Position numbers and translations under genes: made by a program
Notes under the pieces: model-generated
The model's input: only the letters and a program-made list of their open reading frames with translations
Database searches by the model: none
Told to the model about the DNA's origin: nothing
Shown here: positions 8,704-18,541 of the stretch, piece after piece
Layout: every line of letters begins with the position of its first letter
Numbering within the stretch: position 1 is the first letter of the stretch
Origin: Cytophagaceae bacterium
GTDB taxonomy: Bacteria; Bacteroidota; Bacteroidia; Cytophagales; Spirosomataceae
NCBI GenBank assembly: GCA_947464595.1
Contig: CANHXO010000003.1
Coordinates: 1 to 53,543, forward strand
Length of the DNA: 53,543 nucleotides
Direction of reading: 5' to 3'

Positions 8704-10503
8704 ATGAAAAAATTACGGTGGACCTTGGTCCTCTTACTCCCATTTGCCATCCATGCACAAAGTCCAGTTTCCTTTTCTGATCTCTCATTTTGGAAGAATA
8801 CAGGAAAAAGCAATTGGCAAATCGCTTCCGACGCACAAGCGGATCTGAATAAACCCGAAGTCTTAAGCATTCAATCCGGTACCGGAATATTAGTCAATTT
8901 GCCAAATAAAGAAAATAGGTCAAATTTGGTATCCATTAAAGAATATGGGGATTTTGACGCCACATTTGAATTTATGATGGCGACTCACTCAAACTCTGGT
9001 TTTTATCTTCAAGGTCGATATGAGCTGCAATTGATGGATTCTTGGGGTGTAAAAAACCCGAATACGGGAGATTGCGGTGGGATTTATAAACGCAGAAAAT
9101 TCAATCCAAAGGAATACTTATATGATGGGCATGCCCCAAGGGTAAACGCGTGTTTAGCCCCTGGACTTTGGCAAAAAATGGAAGTATCCTTTCAGGCACC
9201 TCGCTTCGATGCGCAAGGAAATAAAATTGCCAACGCAAAAGTAATTTCGGTCAAATTAAATGGTATAATCATCCACGAAAATGTCGAATTAACGGGGCCA
9301 ACAGGTGGGCCAATCTCCGAAACTGAAGTAGCAAAAGGACCCTTCATGATTCAAGGTGACCATGGAGCCGTAGCATTTAGGAATTTAACTGTGACCGATT
9401 TGGGTTCTGCTCCCGCCAGCATGGGACCTGTCAACTACCAGGTTTATTATGGTAATTTCAAATCCATCCAAGAGTTTATTTCGAAAAAACCAGATGCGAG
9501 TGGAGTTGCCGACAAATTAACTTGGGATGTAAGTTCAAAGCCTTTTCATTATGCTGAAATATTTAAAACAAGTTTAAATATTCCCAAAGCAGGCAAGCAT
9601 CAAATAGAATTTGAAATTGCTGGAAAGCATTGGATTACCATCAATGGAAAAGAAATATTCAAGGAAGTCAACGAAGAAAATAACCGAAGAAAAACGGAGC
9701 TTATCGAACTACCTGAGGGGAAAGTTGACCTTCAAATCACCTTGATAAAAACCAAAAAGAGCGTCGATAACAAATTAGGATTTTGGCTAAAAGGGCCTGA
9801 ATTCAGATCAACAGCCTACCACAGTTTAGGTTCTTATTTGGGATCTTCTTCGGATGACCCGATCCTATTGGACGCCAAAGAGCCTATTGTTTTCAGATCT
9901 TTCATGGACCTTATGAAAAATGGAAAAAGGAGTAGAAGATTAGCACATGCGGTCAATGTTGGAAATCCATCGAACCTACACTACACATACGATTTGGAAA
10001 ATGGATCGATCGCCCAAATCTGGAAAGGCGATTTCTTAAATACCACCCCGATGTGGGATAGTCGCGGTGACGGATCATCTAGACCTAGAGGAGCTGTACT
10101 TTACCTACCCAATGTACCTTTGATTATTCAAAATCAAACTTTAAATTCAATGGACGACCAACCAGATCCAAGTACAAATTTCAAAACCAAAGGATATGCC
10201 ATGGATGAACAAGACTTGCCTACCTTTTTATATGAAGTGTCAGGTTCTACCATAGAAGATAAAATACGGGTGATTGACCATAAATATTTGGAAAGGAATA
10301 TCAACATCAAAAATCCAGTCGCAGGTCAAAAAATTAGAATTGGAATGTCCTCTGAAATAAAAGAAGTGGGTGAAAATTTATATGCCTTAGATGGTAAGTC
10401 ATATTATATTAAGGCTGCTGGCGCAAGCATTGAAGGAAGTGGATTCAATAAAGTATTGACTCTTCCAGCTTCAGAAAAAATTCAATATTCAATCCTTTGG
10501 TAA
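8704..10503 (+). CDS. DUF1080 (3-keto-disaccharide hydrolase-like) multidomain secreted protein
   Basis: Signal peptide MKKLRWTLVLLLPFAIHAQ; N-terminal DUF1080-like NSGFYLQGRYELQLMDSWG...CGGIYKRR; central PA14-like segment; start chosen at the internal ATG 8704. Confidence 0.8.
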   Translation: MKKLRWTLVLLLPFAIHAQSPVSFSDLSFWKNTGKSNWQIASDAQADLNKPEVLSIQSGTGILVNLPNKENRSNLVSIKEYGDFDATFEFMMATHSNSGFYLQGRYELQLMDSWGVKNPNTGDCGGIYKRRKFNPKEYLYDGHAPRVNACLAPGLWQKMEVSFQAPRFDAQGNKIANAKVISVKLNGIIIHENVELTGPTGGPISETEVAKGPFMIQGDHGAVAFRNLTVTDLGSAPASMGPVNYQVYYGNFKSIQEFISKKPDASGVADKLTWDVSSKPFHYAEIFKTSLNIPKAGKHQIEFEIAGKHWITINGKEIFKEVNEENNRRKTELIELPEGKVDLQITLIKTKKSVDNKLGFWLKGPEFRSTAYHSLGSYLGSSSDDPILLDAKEPIVFRSFMDLMKNGKRSRRLAHAVNVGNPSNLHYTYDLENGSIAQIWKGDFLNTTPMWDSRGDGSSRPRGAVLYLPNVPLIIQNQTLNSMDDQPDPSTNFKTKGYAMDEQDLPTFLYEVSGSTIEDKIRVIDHKYLERNINIKNPVAGQKIRIGMSSEIKEVGENLYALDGKSYYIKAAGASIEGSGFNKVLTLPASEKIQYSILW

Positions 10504-10520
10504 CCATAGAATTTAAAGAA

Positions 10521-12440
10521 ATGAAAAATATATATTTATTCGTATTAACCTTCATCTCAACGATGATTTTCGCTCAAAATCCTACGGAGAGCGACTACTA
10601 TAAAATTGCTAGAATCCCAATGCCAGAAGGTTTAGTATTGGAAGTAGGTGGGCTAGCATTACTGCCAAACGGTGATGTAGCCGTTTCCACCAGAAGAGGA
10701 GATGTTTACATCATTGAAAATCCATCGAGTCCACGTCCAAATTTTAGAAAATTTGCATCAGGTTTGCATGAAATTTTAGGGCTAACCTACTTAGATGGCT
10801 CATTATATTGCGCTCAACGAGGAGAATTAACGAAGTTGGTCGACAAAAATGGAGATGGAAAAGCAGAACGCTATGAAACCGTTTACTCATGGCCTATTTC
10901 TGGTCATTACCATGAATATTCCTACGGACCTAAGGTGGGTCCAGACGGCTCATTTTACGTAACTGGGAACGTGGGTTTTGGTAACACCGATTGGTGGGCA
11001 GGAAAATCGATCGTTCCATGGCGTGGCTGGGCAATGAAAATTAGCCCCGACGGAAAAATGGAACCGTTTGCTGCTGGAATGCGCTCACCCTGTGGTCTTG
11101 GTATGATCAATGGAGAATTATTCTATGGCGATAACCAAGGAGATTGGCAGGGTTCAGGGTTCATTTCACACATCGAAAAAGGAAATTTCATGGGACATCC
11201 TGCCTCTTTAAAGTGGGCAGACCGACCAGAGTCTCCGGTGAAAATGAGAAAAGAAATGGTTTTTGAAAAAGTAGACCCAAGAGATAACCCGCTCGTTAAA
11301 CCTGAATATGTAGAAAATGAGGCTAAGCCGATGACCACCATTTATGAAATGGGTAAGGAGCTTCCCAATATGGGCATTAAATCCCCTGCCGTGTGGTTGC
11401 CGCATGGTGTTCTAGGCATATCAACCTCTGAAATAATTCCGGATGAAACCAATGGTGCTTTTGGACCTTTCTCGGGACAGCTATTTGTAGGCGATCAAGG
11501 AATGTCAAAAATTGCGCGCGTATTTTTGGAAAAAGTGAATGGCCGATTCCAAGGTGCCTCTTTTGAATTTGTCTCTGGATTTAGATCGGGAGTACTTAGA
11601 ATGGCTTTTGGCTCTGATAAAAATCTATTTGTTGGCGGCACAAATCGCGGTTGGGGTTCGATTGGAAAAGAAGATTTCGGCCTTGAACGTTTAGTCTACT
11701 CTGGAAAAACTCCTTTTGAAATGAAAGCTGTGCGTGCAATGCCCGATGGATTTGAAATTGAGTTTACATTGCCTGTCAATAAAAAATTGGCCGCCGATGT
11801 AAACAACTACGATGTGAGTAGCTACATCTACAAATACCATCCGGTTTATGGCAGTCCAATGGTTAACCAAAAAGAAAATCCTGTTCGCGGTGCGCAAGTT
11901 TCAGAGGATGGACTTAAAGTTCGAATTGTTGTGGAAGGTCTAAGAGAAGGTTATATCCATACGATTAAACCTGAAGGAATAGTGTCCAATACTGATGCGC
12001 TACCCCTTTTACATGGTTCTGCATTTTATACGTTGAATACAATTCCCAATGGACCGAAAGCAAATATTCCATTGCAAACTCCAAAAGCCAAGGCAGCCAA
12101 AGAGAAAATAGATGCAGGAAAAGAAGCGAATACTCCGGACAACCAAACCAAGGAAGCCGGTCCCAAAATCACTAAAACACAGATCATTTCAGATAAAGAA
12201 GCGCAAGCCCTTTTAACGAAACATACTTGTTTAGCTTGTCATAAGGTGAAAGAAAGAGCTGTAGGTCCTGCCTATACAGAAGTGGCGAAAAGAAATTATA
12301 CCAATGCACAAATTGAAGCTTTAATCATTGCGCCTAAGCCATCGAATTGGCCTGATTTTGCAACGCCTATGCCTCCGATGAGCCATCTCCCTAGAGCCGA
12401 TGTTAAAAAACTAGCGGCTTGGATTAACGCTCAGAAATAA
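10521..12440 (+). CDS. Sugar-dehydrogenase-type beta-propeller protein with C-terminal c-type cytochrome domain
   Basis: Signal peptide from M at 10521; LLPNGDVAVSTRRGDVYII, PWRGWAMKISPDGKMEPFAAGMRSPCGLG; C-terminal TCLACHKVKERAVGPAY (CxxCH) and late MPPMSHLP axial Met candidate. Confidence 0.88.
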   Translation: MKNIYLFVLTFISTMIFAQNPTESDYYKIARIPMPEGLVLEVGGLALLPNGDVAVSTRRGDVYIIENPSSPRPNFRKFASGLHEILGLTYLDGSLYCAQRGELTKLVDKNGDGKAERYETVYSWPISGHYHEYSYGPKVGPDGSFYVTGNVGFGNTDWWAGKSIVPWRGWAMKISPDGKMEPFAAGMRSPCGLGMINGELFYGDNQGDWQGSGFISHIEKGNFMGHPASLKWADRPESPVKMRKEMVFEKVDPRDNPLVKPEYVENEAKPMTTIYEMGKELPNMGIKSPAVWLPHGVLGISTSEIIPDETNGAFGPFSGQLFVGDQGMSKIARVFLEKVNGRFQGASFEFVSGFRSGVLRMAFGSDKNLFVGGTNRGWGSIGKEDFGLERLVYSGKTPFEMKAVRAMPDGFEIEFTLPVNKKLAADVNNYDVSSYIYKYHPVYGSPMVNQKENPVRGAQVSEDGLKVRIVVEGLREGYIHTIKPEGIVSNTDALPLLHGSAFYTLNTIPNGPKANIPLQTPKAKAAKEKIDAGKEANTPDNQTKEAGPKITKTQIISDKEAQALLTKHTCLACHKVKERAVGPAYTEVAKRNYTNAQIEALIIAPKPSNWPDFATPMPPMSHLPRADVKKLAAWINAQK

Positions 12441-12452
12441 AAAAATGGATTA

Positions 12453-12488
12453 AAAAGAACGTGGGAAGATTCTCACGTTCTTTTTTAT
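12453..12488. terminator. Bidirectional intrinsic terminator between convergent genes
   Basis: AAAGAACGTG-(loop)-CACGTTCTTT perfect 10-bp stem with flanking A/T runs. Confidence 0.85.
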
Positions 12489-13849
12489 TTTCTTAAATGA
12501 TAGGCCTTAAGTTTTGTAAAGGCCCTCAAACCCACCTGAGAAAGTGTAGATCCAAAACCCGAGTGACCACGACCACTCCAAGGCAAAGCGGCGCTCACTC
12601 GATCGCAACAATTCCAATATCCTGATCCTGCATTTATTTGAGCCAAAATGGCCTCCGCCCTATGTTGATTAGCCGAATAAACCCCAGCCGTAAGTCCATA
12701 ATCCGTATCGTTCATTAATTGAACCGCCTCCGCATCATTTTCAACGCGCATAATTCCAATGATAGGACCAAAACTTTCCTCTCGCATCACCGCCATTTCA
12801 TTGGTTACATTGACAAGAACCGTTGGTTCGAAATAATTTCCCTTTCCTTCTAAACGCTTCCCACCCAATAACACCATTGCTCCCTTGTCAACCGCATCAG
12901 TCACTTGATTTTCAAGAACATCCAGTTGGGCCCTGCGGCTTAACACCGTGATATAAACACCATCCTCCGTAGGCGAGCCCATTTTCCACGAGTTAACTTC
13001 AGCCACAAAAGCCTCCACAAATGCATCATATATTGCAGATTGCACATAAATGCGCTCCACGGAACAGCAACTTTGTCCATTGTTATAAAAGGCCCCATCG
13101 GCAATTCCAGCAGCAGCTCCTGCCACATCCACCACATCATCCGCTACATAAACAGGATCTTTTCCTCCTAATTCGAGCACGCAGGGAACCATTTTTTGCG
13201 CCACATGTTGGTAAATTTTTTGACCTGTTTGATAAGATCCTGTAAAATAATACCCATCAAAAGGCATGTCTAATAAAGCTTTTCCGACTGAACCCTCCCC
13301 GATTGCTACTTGGAACACCTCCTCCGGCACCCCGGCCTCCACCAAATACTTTCCTATCTGAATCCCTGTTAAAGTGGCATATTCAGACGGCTTATACATA
13401 ACCGCATTTCCGGCCAACAATGCAGGTACAAAAATATTGACTCCCACATTATAGGGATAATTCCAAGCCGAAATATTGCAAATAACACCCAAGGGTTCAT
13501 ACACAATTTTTTCAGTCAGTTGGTCAGAAACCGACATAATCTCCTCCGACAAATACTGTGTTGCATGCTCCACTAACCACGTAGCCTTTGCGCTCGCCCC
13601 ATTGATTTCATTCCTACTTTGCTGCAAAGGCTTGCCCATTTCTGACGTCAAAATAGCCGCTAACTCTTCGATGTTTTCCTTGAGTAAAGACACAAATTTC
13701 TCTAAAATTTCAACACGTTTCTGAATAGGAACGGCTGACCAAGTAGATGCAGATTTCTGAAGGCGTTTAAATTTTAAGTCCAAAATTACCAAAGAATCTT
13801 CTTGGATTGTGGTGATAATTTCTTCTGTGGCGGGATTGATAATGTTCAT
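12485..13849 (-). CDS. NAD(P)-dependent aldehyde dehydrogenase
   Basis: 454 aa; ELGGKDPVYVADD and catalytic FYNNGQSCCSVERIYV; last gene of the five-gene operon. Confidence 0.92.
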   Translation of the reverse strand: MNIINPATEEIITTIQEDSLVILDLKFKRLQKSASTWSAVPIQKRVEILEKFVSLLKENIEELAAILTSEMGKPLQQSRNEINGASAKATWLVEHATQYLSEEIMSVSDQLTEKIVYEPLGVICNISAWNYPYNVGVNIFVPALLAGNAVMYKPSEYATLTGIQIGKYLVEAGVPEEVFQVAIGEGSVGKALLDMPFDGYYFTGSYQTGQKIYQHVAQKMVPCVLELGGKDPVYVADDVVDVAGAAAGIADGAFYNNGQSCCSVERIYVQSAIYDAFVEAFVAEVNSWKMGSPTEDGVYITVLSRRAQLDVLENQVTDAVDKGAMVLLGGKRLEGKGNYFEPTVLVNVTNEMAVMREESFGPIIGIMRVENDAEAVQLMNDTDYGLTAGVYSANQHRAEAILAQINAGSGYWNCCDRVSAALPWSGRGHSGFGSTLSQVGLRAFTKLKAYHLRK

Positions 13850-13852
13850 TAT

Positions 13853-14539
13853 TTATTTTTTTATCATGGCTTCGATAAAAGCCTTGCGTATATTTTGAGA
13901 AAAAGCTTCGTTGGTAGCCGGTATTTGCATCCGTTCAGGATGCCATTGAACAGCTAATAGAAAGGGTTTATTCGGATCCGTATATTCAATGGCCTCTACG
14001 ACTCCGTCTGCTGAATAGGCTGAAACCTGAAGGCCTGTGGCAATTTGATCCAATCCTTGGTGATGCGCCGAGTTGACAAAACCGGAGTGAGTGCCGGAGA
14101 TTTTGGCCAATAATGTATCGGGGCTGACCACAATGTTATGTTCAAAATCCCCCTCAGAAGTCTTTCGATGATTCAAAAAACCACTTTCCTGAAGGTCTTG
14201 AATCAAATTTCCACCTAAAGCAATATTGACCAATTGCAACCCACGGCAAATAGCCAACACCGGTTTATTTTGTTGGCACGCATATTCAAAAACCTGAATT
14301 TCAAAAAGATCACGCGCCTCACTAAATACAGTCGTATTGGGATAATCAATCCTTGGATTTTGGTAACACTGCGGATGTACATCGATGCCCCCAGTCAATA
14401 CAAAACCATCGCAAGAGTCAAAATCATGTGTGTTTTTTTCCGTGTATGAAAGTTGTATAATTTCCACCCCTTCACCAGCAATCCAATTTGGATAATTCTG
14501 AAAATTCGTATCTGAAAAAGTGATTCCAACTTTTATCAT
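13853..14539 (-). CDS. Class-I glutamine amidotransferase-like gamma-glutamyl hydrolase (peptidase C26, PuuD-like)
   Basis: 228 aa; nucleophile elbow PVLAICRGLQLVN, VQWHPERM, GFVLTGGIDVHP. Confidence 0.88.
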   Translation of the reverse strand: MIKVGITFSDTNFQNYPNWIAGEGVEIIQLSYTEKNTHDFDSCDGFVLTGGIDVHPQCYQNPRIDYPNTTVFSEARDLFEIQVFEYACQQNKPVLAICRGLQLVNIALGGNLIQDLQESGFLNHRKTSEGDFEHNIVVSPDTLLAKISGTHSGFVNSAHHQGLDQIATGLQVSAYSADGVVEAIEYTDPNKPFLLAVQWHPERMQIPATNEAFSQNIRKAFIEAMIKK

Positions 14540-14541
14540 GC

Positions 14542-15690
14542 CTACAATGCCTCCAAGTAAAGTGCTTTAAAATCAGCCTCAGATACTGGCTTTGGGTTAT
14601 TGGGGTGTGCAAAATCTGCGAAAGCCAATGCCGCAAGGGTATCAATATGCGATTCGTTCACGTGAATTTCTCTTAGTCGATGCGGAATACCTACCTGCGA
14701 ATTCAAATCAAAAAGATAAGAAATTACAGACTCGCCGGACTCCGACTTCAATCCCAATGCTTGCGCCATGCGTCCAAATCGATCCTCAAAACCCGCCATA
14801 TTAAACCGCATGCCATAAGGAATATTAACCGCGTTGGCTAAGCCATGGTGTGTGTCCAACAAGGAGGAAAGTGGGTGAGCCAACGAGTGGACAACACCCA
14901 ATCCTTTTTGGAAAGCGATGGCTCCCATCATCGAGGCCAACAACATTTTGGAACGTGCTTTCAAATCCGGCTGACGCACGGCATCCACTAAAGATTCGGA
15001 CACTAAACGCATTCCTTCTAAGGCAATTCCATCGCACATGGGATGGTAATTCTTGGCCAAATAGGCTTCCATATTATGAGTCAAAGCATCCATTCCAGTG
15101 GCTGCTGTAACAAAAGCAGGCAATTCCATGGTTAATAATGGATCAGCAAAAACTATTTTAGCTAAAAGCTTGGGGGAAAACAAAATCTTCTTTTGATGCG
15201 TTTCATCATCCGCAATGATGGCGGATCGACCTACTTCGCTTCCTGTTCCAGAGGTCGTTGGGATCGTGATAAAATGCGGAACATCGTTGGTGACATACAC
15301 ATCCCCACCAATTAAATCATCGTAGACAAACAAATCCTCCCGATGATTTACTTGGAGTACAATCGCCCTAGCCACATCCAGCGCAGCGCCACCTCCTATG
15401 CCAATCAAGCAATCGCGATGAGTGGCATCCCAAACGGCTGTTCCGGCATACACATCCGACTTCACTGGATTTTTATGTATCGCAGAAAAGACTTCCACCG
15501 ATACTCCCGCTCCACGCAAATCAGCACAAATATTTTTAAAGAAAGAAAGCTCTGCAATGACCGGATCGGTCACGATCAAAGGTTTCGAAAATCCCTGATT
15601 TTTTAAATAAGGAGCTAATTCTTTTACTGCTCCTGCCCCAAATCGAATGATTGTGGGAAAATTAAATTGTCTTACTTGATTAAAATCCAT
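14542..15690 (-). CDS. Iron-containing (type III) alcohol dehydrogenase
   Basis: 382 aa; GIGGGAALDVARAI, TIPTTSGTGSEV, metal-ligand region GMDALTHNMEAY...VVHSLAHPLSS...THHGLANA. Confidence 0.92.
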   Translation of the reverse strand: MDFNQVRQFNFPTIIRFGAGAVKELAPYLKNQGFSKPLIVTDPVIAELSFFKNICADLRGAGVSVEVFSAIHKNPVKSDVYAGTAVWDATHRDCLIGIGGGAALDVARAIVLQVNHREDLFVYDDLIGGDVYVTNDVPHFITIPTTSGTGSEVGRSAIIADDETHQKKILFSPKLLAKIVFADPLLTMELPAFVTAATGMDALTHNMEAYLAKNYHPMCDGIALEGMRLVSESLVDAVRQPDLKARSKMLLASMMGAIAFQKGLGVVHSLAHPLSSLLDTHHGLANAVNIPYGMRFNMAGFEDRFGRMAQALGLKSESGESVISYLFDLNSQVGIPHRLREIHVNESHIDTLAALAFADFAHPNNPKPVSEADFKALYLEAL

Positions 15691-15691
15691 C

Positions 15692-17047
15692 TTAAATTAT
15701 TTCAAAATACCTTCTTTTTTCCCAATCGCTCACTACTCGGCCATACTGCTGCCATTCCCACTCTCTGGTTGCCACAAAATGATGGACAAACTCCGCGCCA
15801 AATAATTCCTGGGCAATCGGCGAATGCTTCATGGCCTCCGTGGCCTTCTGCAAATTACCGGGTAGACGCCCATGCGATTCATCTGCATAGCCGTTTCCTA
15901 CCGTCGGTTCCTGCAAAGCTAATTGATGTTTTATTCCATACAATCCACTCGCTAAGCATGCGGCCATGGCTAAATAGGGATTCACATCTGAACCCACAAC
16001 CCGTGTTTCTAGTCGAGTCGCTTTTTTACTTCCAGGCAAAGCACGCAAAGCAACGGTTCGGTTGTCGACGGCCCATGTTAAAGTGGTGGGAGCCCATGCA
16101 CCTTCCACTAAACGCTTGTATGAATTGATGGTTGGGGCCAACAATGGTAAGATGACAGGCAAACAATGTAGTTGGCCTGCGACATAATGCCGCATGGTTT
16201 GACTCATTCCCTGCGCATCTTTTTCATCAAAAAATAAATTTTTAGCTGCCTCTTTGTCCCAAAGACTTTGGTGCACATGTCCACTACAACCGGGTAAATT
16301 CTCATCCCATTTAGCCATAAAGGTGGCCATGATACCTTGTTTGTAGGCCAACTCTTTCACAGAAGACTTGAACAAAACCGCCCGATCTGCTGCCTCCAAA
16401 ATACCTGAATACGCAATTGCGGCTTCATAAACACCAGGACCTGTTTCCGTATGTAGTCCTTCTAATGGAATCCCAAAAGCACCTAAATCTGAAAACAAGG
16501 ATTTAAAAAAATCGTTGCGCAATGTGCTTCTTAAAATGGAGTAACCAAACATTCCTGGACTTATAGGCTTTAAGTTTTGGAAATTTTTTTCGTTGACAGA
16601 TGCTGGGGTCTCTTCAAAATTAAACCACTCAAACTCTTGACTAAAAAAAGGCGTAAATCCCGATTTTTGCGCTTGAGAAATCAACTTTTTCAATAGGTTT
16701 CGAGGACAAACAGCGGCGCTATTTTTGGGCGAGTCAACTAATTCGCAGAGGAAAAAAGGAATATTATTTTCCCATGGAATCATTCGAAAGGATGATAAAT
16801 CGATGCAGGCTGGGGCGTCAGGATAGCCTGAATGCCAACCGGTATACTGAGAATTTTCGTAGGCGACATCCACCATATCCCAACCAAAGACTACGTTGCA
16901 AAAACCCATTTCCGACTGTATTACAGACAAAAACTTGTCTGTACTTATGTACTTTCCTCTTAAAACACCATCAATATCCACCAATGCGACTTTAACTCGT
17001 TGGTCTGGATGCTCCCTCACATAATCAAGAATTTGATTTTCAGTCAT
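15692..17047 (-). CDS. Glutamine-synthetase-like gamma-glutamyl-amine ligase (PuuA/GlnA4-like)
   Basis: 451 aa; GSGHVHQSLWD-type loop (PGCSGHVHQSL), NSYKRLVEGAWAPTTLTWAVDNRTVALR, ETRVVGSDVNPYLAMAACLASG; C-terminal REWEWQQYGRVVSDWEKRRYFE seen in gamma-glutamyl ligases rather than GlnA. Confidence 0.88.
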   Translation of the reverse strand: MTENQILDYVREHPDQRVKVALVDIDGVLRGKYISTDKFLSVIQSEMGFCNVVFGWDMVDVAYENSQYTGWHSGYPDAPACIDLSSFRMIPWENNIPFFLCELVDSPKNSAAVCPRNLLKKLISQAQKSGFTPFFSQEFEWFNFEETPASVNEKNFQNLKPISPGMFGYSILRSTLRNDFFKSLFSDLGAFGIPLEGLHTETGPGVYEAAIAYSGILEAADRAVLFKSSVKELAYKQGIMATFMAKWDENLPGCSGHVHQSLWDKEAAKNLFFDEKDAQGMSQTMRHYVAGQLHCLPVILPLLAPTINSYKRLVEGAWAPTTLTWAVDNRTVALRALPGSKKATRLETRVVGSDVNPYLAMAACLASGLYGIKHQLALQEPTVGNGYADESHGRLPGNLQKATEAMKHSPIAQELFGAEFVHHFVATREWEWQQYGRVVSDWEKRRYFEII

Positions 17048-18390
17048 GATAAAACAGGTTTTTTTGGAACGAACAATTTAAAAAGAAGGAAGCAAATTAG
17101 GATGATCCCCACATAAATAAAAAATAAAGTTGAATTATTGTAAGCAATTAAAGCCAATGATGCACCTGAAATTAGAAGGGCAATGATCGGAGTCAGTGGG
17201 TATCCTGGGACCGAAAATGGCCTTGGTAAATTAGGGGCATTTTTCCTTAACCGAAGCAATGAAAGCATGGCGATGAAATAAAGTGTCAAGGCTCCCATTA
17301 CGGATATGGTGATGATGTCTGCAGTTTTATTCGTCAACAAAGCCAAGATACCAATCCCCATATTGAAGATCAGTGCATAGGCAGGCGTTGAAAACGTAGG
17401 ATGTAATTTTCCTAAAAATCGAGGAGCAAAACCTTTAAAACCAAATTCATAGGTGGATCTACCCGCGGCTAAAATCAATCCATGAAAAGAGGCTATTAAC
17501 CCAAAAAGACCTACGGTCAACAGTAAATGAAATAACAAGGAATTTGCCCCAACGATTTGGCCCATGGCCAATGGAAGTGGTGAGTCAGAGGTTTCACCGG
17601 ATAAACCATTTTTAAAGACGACAGCTTCCCAGCCCCCTACTCCAATGGCACCTATAAATACTAACACACATAAAATCACTAATGTGAACAATGCAGACCC
17701 AAATCCACGCTGAATATCTTTTTGAGGATTTTTCGCTTCCTCGGCCACATTCGCTAATCCTTCTATTCCTAAAAAGAACCAGATGGCAAAGGGTAAGGCA
17801 GCCACCACGCCGAACCAACCGTTGGGCCAAGCGTTCTGCTGCATATTCGCCCATTTGAAATGGGGCAAGGTCACCCCAGCAAAAATTAAAATTTCGACTA
17901 CGGCAATGATCGTAATCCACAATTCGAAAGTTGCTGCTGCCTTAACACCATAGATGTTGAGGGCGGTAAAGATGAAATAGGCCGACAAGGAAATCCAGAG
18001 GATTGGAATGTCAGGAAAAAACAAATTAAAATAGGCCCCAATGCCAAAAGCAATAGCCGGTGGCGCAAAAATAAATTCAATCATTTGGGCGATTCCCGCT
18101 ATAAATCCGACTTGATTGCCAAAAGCTTTATTTGCATAATCAAATACTCCTCCGGCCTTGGGAATAGCGCAAGCTAATTCGGCATACGAAAAACTAAAGC
18201 ACGTATAGAGCAAAATAACCAGGCACGTAGCTATGGCAAGACCTAGTGTCCCTCCTTCTTTCAAGCCTAAATTCCAACCGAAATACATGCCAGAAATAAC
18301 ATAACCAACCCCCATTCCCCACAACATGATGGGGCTTAGGACTTTTTTCAAATGTGTTTGATGGTCACTTTCGCTTGAATTATCTTGCAT
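17044..18390 (-). CDS. APC-family permease, ethanolamine permease-like
   Basis: 448 aa; MLWGMGVGYVISGMYFGWNLGLKEGG, FFLGIEGLANVAEEAKNPQKDIQRGF; ATGA overlap with the GS-like gene. Confidence 0.82.
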   Translation of the reverse strand: MQDNSSESDHQTHLKKVLSPIMLWGMGVGYVISGMYFGWNLGLKEGGTLGLAIATCLVILLYTCFSFSYAELACAIPKAGGVFDYANKAFGNQVGFIAGIAQMIEFIFAPPAIAFGIGAYFNLFFPDIPILWISLSAYFIFTALNIYGVKAAATFELWITIIAVVEILIFAGVTLPHFKWANMQQNAWPNGWFGVVAALPFAIWFFLGIEGLANVAEEAKNPQKDIQRGFGSALFTLVILCVLVFIGAIGVGGWEAVVFKNGLSGETSDSPLPLAMGQIVGANSLLFHLLLTVGLFGLIASFHGLILAAGRSTYEFGFKGFAPRFLGKLHPTFSTPAYALIFNMGIGILALLTNKTADIITISVMGALTLYFIAMLSLLRLRKNAPNLPRPFSVPGYPLTPIIALLISGASLALIAYNNSTLFFIYVGIILICFLLFKLFVPKKPVLS

Positions 18391-18541
18391 TCAATAGTCT
18401 ATTTTACATTAGGAAAAGCATGAAACCAGGTTGCTTTAAATAATCCATGGGAGTTTCATTAAAACGAATTTAAATAAATATTAAAGAATTGAATGTAATT
18501 TTGGGAAAATCGATCCTAATTCCATCAAAATAAAAATTACA

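Noticed and set aside
15667-16128. 153-aa plus-strand ORF over the GS-like gene
   Set aside because: Antisense to the conserved C-terminus of the ligase; no recognisable domain.
12485-18390. Standard putrescine (Puu) pathway
   Set aside because: No PuuB-type oxidase or GABA aminotransferase; an Fe-alcohol dehydrogenase is present instead, although PuuA/PuuD-like enzymes alone could suggest Puu.
12485-18390. Microcompartment-type ethanolamine utilisation (eut) locus
   Set aside because: No shell proteins or EutBC ammonia-lyase genes are present.
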